Part shown: positions 14,116 through 17,180 of the stretch, piece by piece
How positions within the stretch are numbered: the stretch's first letter is position 1
How the letters are laid out: the number at the start of each line of letters is the position of its first letter
NCBI GenBank assembly: GCA_902797275.1
Contig: CADBSI010000075.1
Location: forward strand, 1-17,180
Reading direction: 5' to 3'
From: an uncultured Erysipelotrichaceae bacterium
Lineage (GTDB): Bacteria; Bacillota_I; Bacilli_A; RF39; UBA660
DNA length: 17,180 nucleotides
The notes under the pieces: model-generated
What the model saw: only the letters and a program-made list of their open reading frames with translations
Told to the model about the DNA's origin: nothing
Databases searched by the model: none
Position numbers and translations under genes: made by a program

Positions 14116-14881
14116 TCAAGTTAAGTTATTTTTATATAATCATAAAAGAAAAATAATAGTAATAGCTTCTTTAATATTACTTAGTTTAACCATAACCTTA
14201 GTTTTATTAACTAGACATAATTATCAAAAAGATATTACTACTTATGAAAATGTTGTATCAGAAAAAAATAATTCTAATATTAAAGAAGTAGATGATAAAA
14301 AAGAAGTTGAAGAAAAAATATATTATTATATAGATATCAAAGGGTATGTTAATAATCCAGGAGTTTATTCTTTAGAAAAAGGTAAAAGAGTAGTAGATGC
14401 TATTAATATAGCTGGAGGTTTAAAAAAAGATGCTAATACAAGTTTATTAAATTTAAGTAAAGAAATATCTGATCAAATGGTAATAGTAATTTATTCTAAT
14501 TCAGAGATAAAAGAATATGAAAAATTAACTGAAACTAAAAAACAAGAAGAAAAAATATGTAATGATAAAATTATAAATGATGCTTGTATTAGTAATTCTA
14601 ATAATACCAATAATGCTACTAATAATAATGCTAATGATACTCCTAAAAATAATACAACAGATACTAAACCAGATGATAGTAATAAAACTCTTAAAATTAA
14701 TATTAATACAGCAACCAAAGAAGAGTTGATGACTTTAAAAAATGTTGGAGAATCTAAAGCCTTAGCCATAATTGAATATAGAAATAAAAATGGTTTATTT
14801 AAAACTATAGATGATTTAAAAAATGTAAGTGGAATAGGTGATAAGTTATTTGAATCACTTAAAGAAAATATTACAGTCTAA
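14102..14881 (+). CDS. comEA: Competence protein ComEA
   Basis: Membrane-anchored DNA receptor of transformation that binds incoming double-stranded DNA and passes it to ComEC. A lysine-rich start and one membrane helix (about 18-37) are followed by a spacer and an SLBB domain (about 74-133, YIDIKGYVNNPGVYSLEKGK). A low-complexity Asn/Thr/Asp linker spans about 160-196. The C-terminal helix-hairpin-helix DNA-binding domain (197-259) shows ININTATKEELMTLKNVGES and VSGIGDK. Domain order and length fit ComEA of Bacillota. AAGGAGG (14088-14094) lies 7 bases before the ATG, inside the end of the preceding gene. The comEC start is within this gene, indicating coupled synthesis. Confidence 0.96.
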   Translation: MQIYNQVKLFLYNHKRKIIVIASLILLSLTITLVLLTRHNYQKDITTYENVVSEKNNSNIKEVDDKKEVEEKIYYYIDIKGYVNNPGVYSLEKGKRVVDAINIAGGLKKDANTSLLNLSKEISDQMVIVIYSNSEIKEYEKLTETKKQEEKICNDKIINDACISNSNNTNNATNNNANDTPKNNTTDTKPDDSNKTLKININTATKEELMTLKNVGESKALAIIEYRNKNGLFKTIDDLKNVSGIGDKLFESLKENITV

Positions 14882-16865
14882 CTATATAATTATTTTCCTT
14901 ATAGTATTTATATTTCTAACTTATTTATATACAATAAATATTAAAAAAGAGAGTATCTATAATCAAGAAGAAACTAATTTTATTGGAACAATTATTAAAA
15001 AAACTAAAACTGACTATGGATATTCTCTTACTATAAAAGGAAAAGAAAAACTAATTATTTATACTAAAAAATGTTCTTATAATTTAGGTGATTTAGTTTC
15101 AGTTAAAGGTAAGTTAGAATTACCTAAAAATAATACAGTACCAAATAATTTTAATTATAAAAAATATTTATCTAGACAAAACATTTTTTATTTAATAACA
15201 TCAGATGATATAACTCTTTTAAGAAAAAACAAAAATATTAAATATAAAATTAAAATACTCTTAGAAAACTATCTTGATAAATATAAATCAAATCTTTATT
15301 TAAAAAATTTAATTTTAGGAGAATCATATAAAGAAGTATATGAAGTATATCAAAAAAATGGTTTAGCTCATTTATTATCAATTAGTAGTTTACAAATAGT
15401 TTTAATTAATAAATATTTAAATAAATTATTTAAAAAATTAAAACTTCCTCTTATCTTAATATATTTAATTATTTTTCTTATTTTAAGTATTTTAGATTTT
15501 CCTATTTCTTTACTTAGATCGTGCTTATATTTATTTATATCTTACGTATCAGCTAAATTAAAAATTAAAACTAGTCCTATTTTTAAATTTACTTTAATAA
15601 CTATTATTACTTTAATTATAAATCCCTTTTATCTTTATAATAAAGGATTTATGTATTCTTATTTAATAACCTTTTTACTAATGATTAATAGAAATAATAT
15701 AACCGGTAATAAATTAGTTAAATTAATTAAAATATCTTTAATATCTTTTCTAGGTAGTATGCCTCTTAATATTTATTATAACTATGAAATAAATTTTTTA
15801 AGTTTAATTTATAATTTGTTTTATGTTCCAATTTTTAATTTAATTGTTTTTCCATTTAGTTTATTAACACTTATTTTTTATCCCTTAGATAATTTATTTT
15901 TCAATTTTATGAATAAACTTTCTTTAATAACTTCTTATTTAAGTAAAATAACTTTTTTAACTTTTAACTTTAAAAAAATATCTATTTTTATTTTAATTAT
16001 CTATATTTTACTTATGGTTTATATTATTAATAATTTGTTAAAGAAGAAATATAAGAGTTTAATAATGATAATAACTGTTTTATTAATTCATTTGAATATT
16101 AATAAAATAATATCTACTAATCAAGTAATATTTTTAGATGTAGGTCAAGGTGATGCTAGTTTTATTTCTTTAGAAAATAAAAATATTTTAATAGATACAG
16201 GTGGTTTATTTTCTAGCAATCCAAGTGAGGAGATAATAACTATGTTAAAGTCTTTTGGTATAAATAAGTTGGATTTTCTAATTATCAGCCATGGCGACTA
16301 TGATCATATGGGGGATGGTATAAATTTAGTTAATAATTATAAAGTGAAAAATGTAGTATTTAATTGTGGAGAGTTTAATGAATTAGAAAAAGAATTAATC
16401 AAAGTATTGGATAAAAAGAAAATTAATTATTATTCATGTATTAAAGAGTTAAATATAGATAGTAACAAACTATATTTCTTACAAACAAAAAAATACAATA
16501 ACGAAAATGATAATAGTAATGTGATTTATACAGAACTTGATGGTTATAAGTTTATGTTTATGGGGGATGCTTCACAAGAAAGAGAGAAAGATATATTAGA
16601 GAAATATAATTTAGGTAGTATTGATTTTTTTAAAGTAGGTCATCATGGTTCAAATACAAGTTCTAGTAAGGAATTTATTGATAAAATAAATCCTAAATAT
16701 TCGATTATAAGTGTTGGAAAGAATAATAGGTATGGACATCCAAATAAAGAAGTATTAAACAATTTGAGTGATTCAAAAATTTATAGAACAGATCAAGATG
16801 GTAGTATCATGTTTAAGATTAAAAAAAATAAATTAAAAATTGAGACTTGTAGTCCATTGAAATGA
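14838..16865 (+). CDS. comEC: Competence DNA channel ComEC/Rec2
   Basis: Inner-membrane channel that carries single-stranded DNA into the cell. Order of parts: N-terminal helices, a soluble OB-like DUF4131 segment (about 45-115), a multi-helix competence domain (about 160-420) with HLLSISSLQI (178-187), and a metallo-beta-lactamase-like domain. That last domain shows DVGQGD (434-439), SHGDYDH (484-490), GDAS with D577, VGHHGS with H602 and H603, and H634, so the metal site is complete and nuclease activity is plausible. In the competence motif the usual ISGLH reads ISSLQ, a divergence. The start is uncertain: GTG 14838 has a poor site, while TTG 14850 (671 residues) lies 9 bases after AGGTG (14836-14840); no ATG fits. 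Its start overlaps the comEA end, and the TGA stop is 10 bases before dinD. Confidence 0.95.
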   Translation: MISYLNHLKKILQSNYIIIFLIVFIFLTYLYTINIKKESIYNQEETNFIGTIIKKTKTDYGYSLTIKGKEKLIIYTKKCSYNLGDLVSVKGKLELPKNNTVPNNFNYKKYLSRQNIFYLITSDDITLLRKNKNIKYKIKILLENYLDKYKSNLYLKNLILGESYKEVYEVYQKNGLAHLLSISSLQIVLINKYLNKLFKKLKLPLILIYLIIFLILSILDFPISLLRSCLYLFISYVSAKLKIKTSPIFKFTLITIITLIINPFYLYNKGFMYSYLITFLLMINRNNITGNKLVKLIKISLISFLGSMPLNIYYNYEINFLSLIYNLFYVPIFNLIVFPFSLLTLIFYPLDNLFFNFMNKLSLITSYLSKITFLTFNFKKISIFILIIYILLMVYIINNLLKKKYKSLIMIITVLLIHLNINKIISTNQVIFLDVGQGDASFISLENKNILIDTGGLFSSNPSEEIITMLKSFGINKLDFLIISHGDYDHMGDGINLVNNYKVKNVVFNCGEFNELEKELIKVLDKKKINYYSCIKELNIDSNKLYFLQTKKYNNENDNSNVIYTELDGYKFMFMGDASQEREKDILEKYNLGSIDFFKVGHHGSNTSSSKEFIDKINPKYSIISVGKNNRYGHPNKEVLNNLSDSKIYRTDQDGSIMFKIKKNKLKIETCSPLK

Positions 16866-16875
16866 AGATGATAAG

Positions 16876-17180
16876 ATGAATGAAATTAAAGAATATACAA
16901 CAAAATTATTTGAAGATATAAAACATATAGGTGAATTTGGTAATGAATATTGGTTAGCAAGAGAATTAAAAAATGTTTTAGGATATAATCAATGGAGAAG
17001 TATAAATGATTTAATAGAAAGAGCTAAAGTAGCTTGTAAAGAAAGCAAATATAATGTAGATGACCATTTTGCATTGTACCGCAAAATGGTTGGTATAGGT
17101 TTTAAAACTCAAAGAAAAGTTATAGATTATAAACTATCTAGATATGCTTGTTATTTAATTGTAATGAATGGTAATCCTAA
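16876..17180 (+). CDS. dinD: DinD-like (BRO-N family) protein, 3' end outside window
   Basis: The frame is open from ATG 16876 to the window end and gives 101 residues. It closely resembles the N-terminal BRO-N region of DinD: KLFEDIKHIGEFGNEYWLAR, LGYNQWRSINDLIERA, NVDDHF and DYKLSRYACYLIVMNGNP. DinD of Escherichia coli is a DNA-damage-induced protein that inhibits RecA filaments. BRO-N proteins also occur in phages and mobile DNA, so the symbol is by similarity. There is no clear Shine-Dalgarno, only GATGATAAG before the ATG, and no promoter or LexA box in the 10-base gap after comEC, so co-transcription with comEC is likely. The C-terminal part cannot be judged. Confidence 0.82.
   Translation, partial: MNEIKEYTTKLFEDIKHIGEFGNEYWLARELKNVLGYNQWRSINDLIERAKVACKESKYNVDDHFALYRKMVGIGFKTQRKVIDYKLSRYACYLIVMNGNP

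Noticed and set aside
14491..14769. Hydrophobic open frame on the - strand within comEA
   Set aside because: It arises from the Asn/Thr-rich linker codons read backwards and has no start signal.
1..17180. Genetic code with UGA as tryptophan
   Set aside because: Tryptophans in Tgt, MutL, ArgS and the GHL10-like protein are all TGG, and no conserved gene is interrupted by TGA.

Overview
The window is about 17.2 kb of very A+T-rich bacterial DNA (about a quarter G+C by eye) with short intergenic gaps and strong Shine-Dalgarno sites. The gene families point to a low-G+C, single-membrane relative of Bacillota/Mycoplasmatota, probably an uncultured gut-type Bacilli lineage. Supporting signs are a T-box leader, a lipobox lipoprotein, a Gram-positive pilin-like protein, a sortase-like C-terminus and ComEA/ComEC. 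Every tryptophan I checked is TGG and no conserved gene is broken by TGA, so the standard bacterial code applies. That code, together with mutL, argues against a classical Mycoplasma. Genus and species cannot be read from the sequence.

Layout. (1) 1-2841: tgt (5' end outside the window), tsaC/Sua5 and recX, overlapping on the + strand and closed by a hairpin. (2) 2842-3452: a variable island holding an 80-residue protein that looks like a free-standing C-terminal tail of an Rpn nuclease, then about 250 bases of non-coding DNA with an orphan Shine-Dalgarno and a perfect 16-bp hairpin. (3) 3453-6631: a protein with a conserved N-terminal domain of unknown function and five 22-residue leucine-rich repeats, followed 8 bases later by mutL. 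(4) 6632-8581: a promoter, an arginine T-box riboswitch (specifier CGU) and argS. (5) 8582-10394: a GHL10-like secreted or anchored protein, a small three-helix membrane protein and terminators. (6) 10404-11383: on the - strand, a ZnuA-like lipoprotein without recognisable metal ligands, divergent from rnc. (7) 11384-12573: rnc overlapping a pilin-like gene, then a terminator. (8) 12574-17180: a promoter with two inverted repeats, then a tightly packed run of four genes: a coiled-coil surface protein, comEA, comEC and the start of a dinD/BRO-N gene that leaves the window.

How the genes fit together. Regions 1 and 4 serve tRNA modification and charging (queuosine insertion, t6A precursor synthesis, arginylation). 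recX, mutL and dinD concern recombination and repair, and both RecX and DinD are known modulators of RecA. The pilin-like protein, ComEA and ComEC are parts of a transformation DNA-uptake machine. The most interesting arrangement is the surface-protein/comEA/comEC/dinD run. It suggests, by inference only, an uptake operon with its own cell-surface coiled-coil component upstream and a RecA-modulating factor downstream. The LRR protein before mutL and the solitary Rpn tail are the other candidates for undescribed biology.
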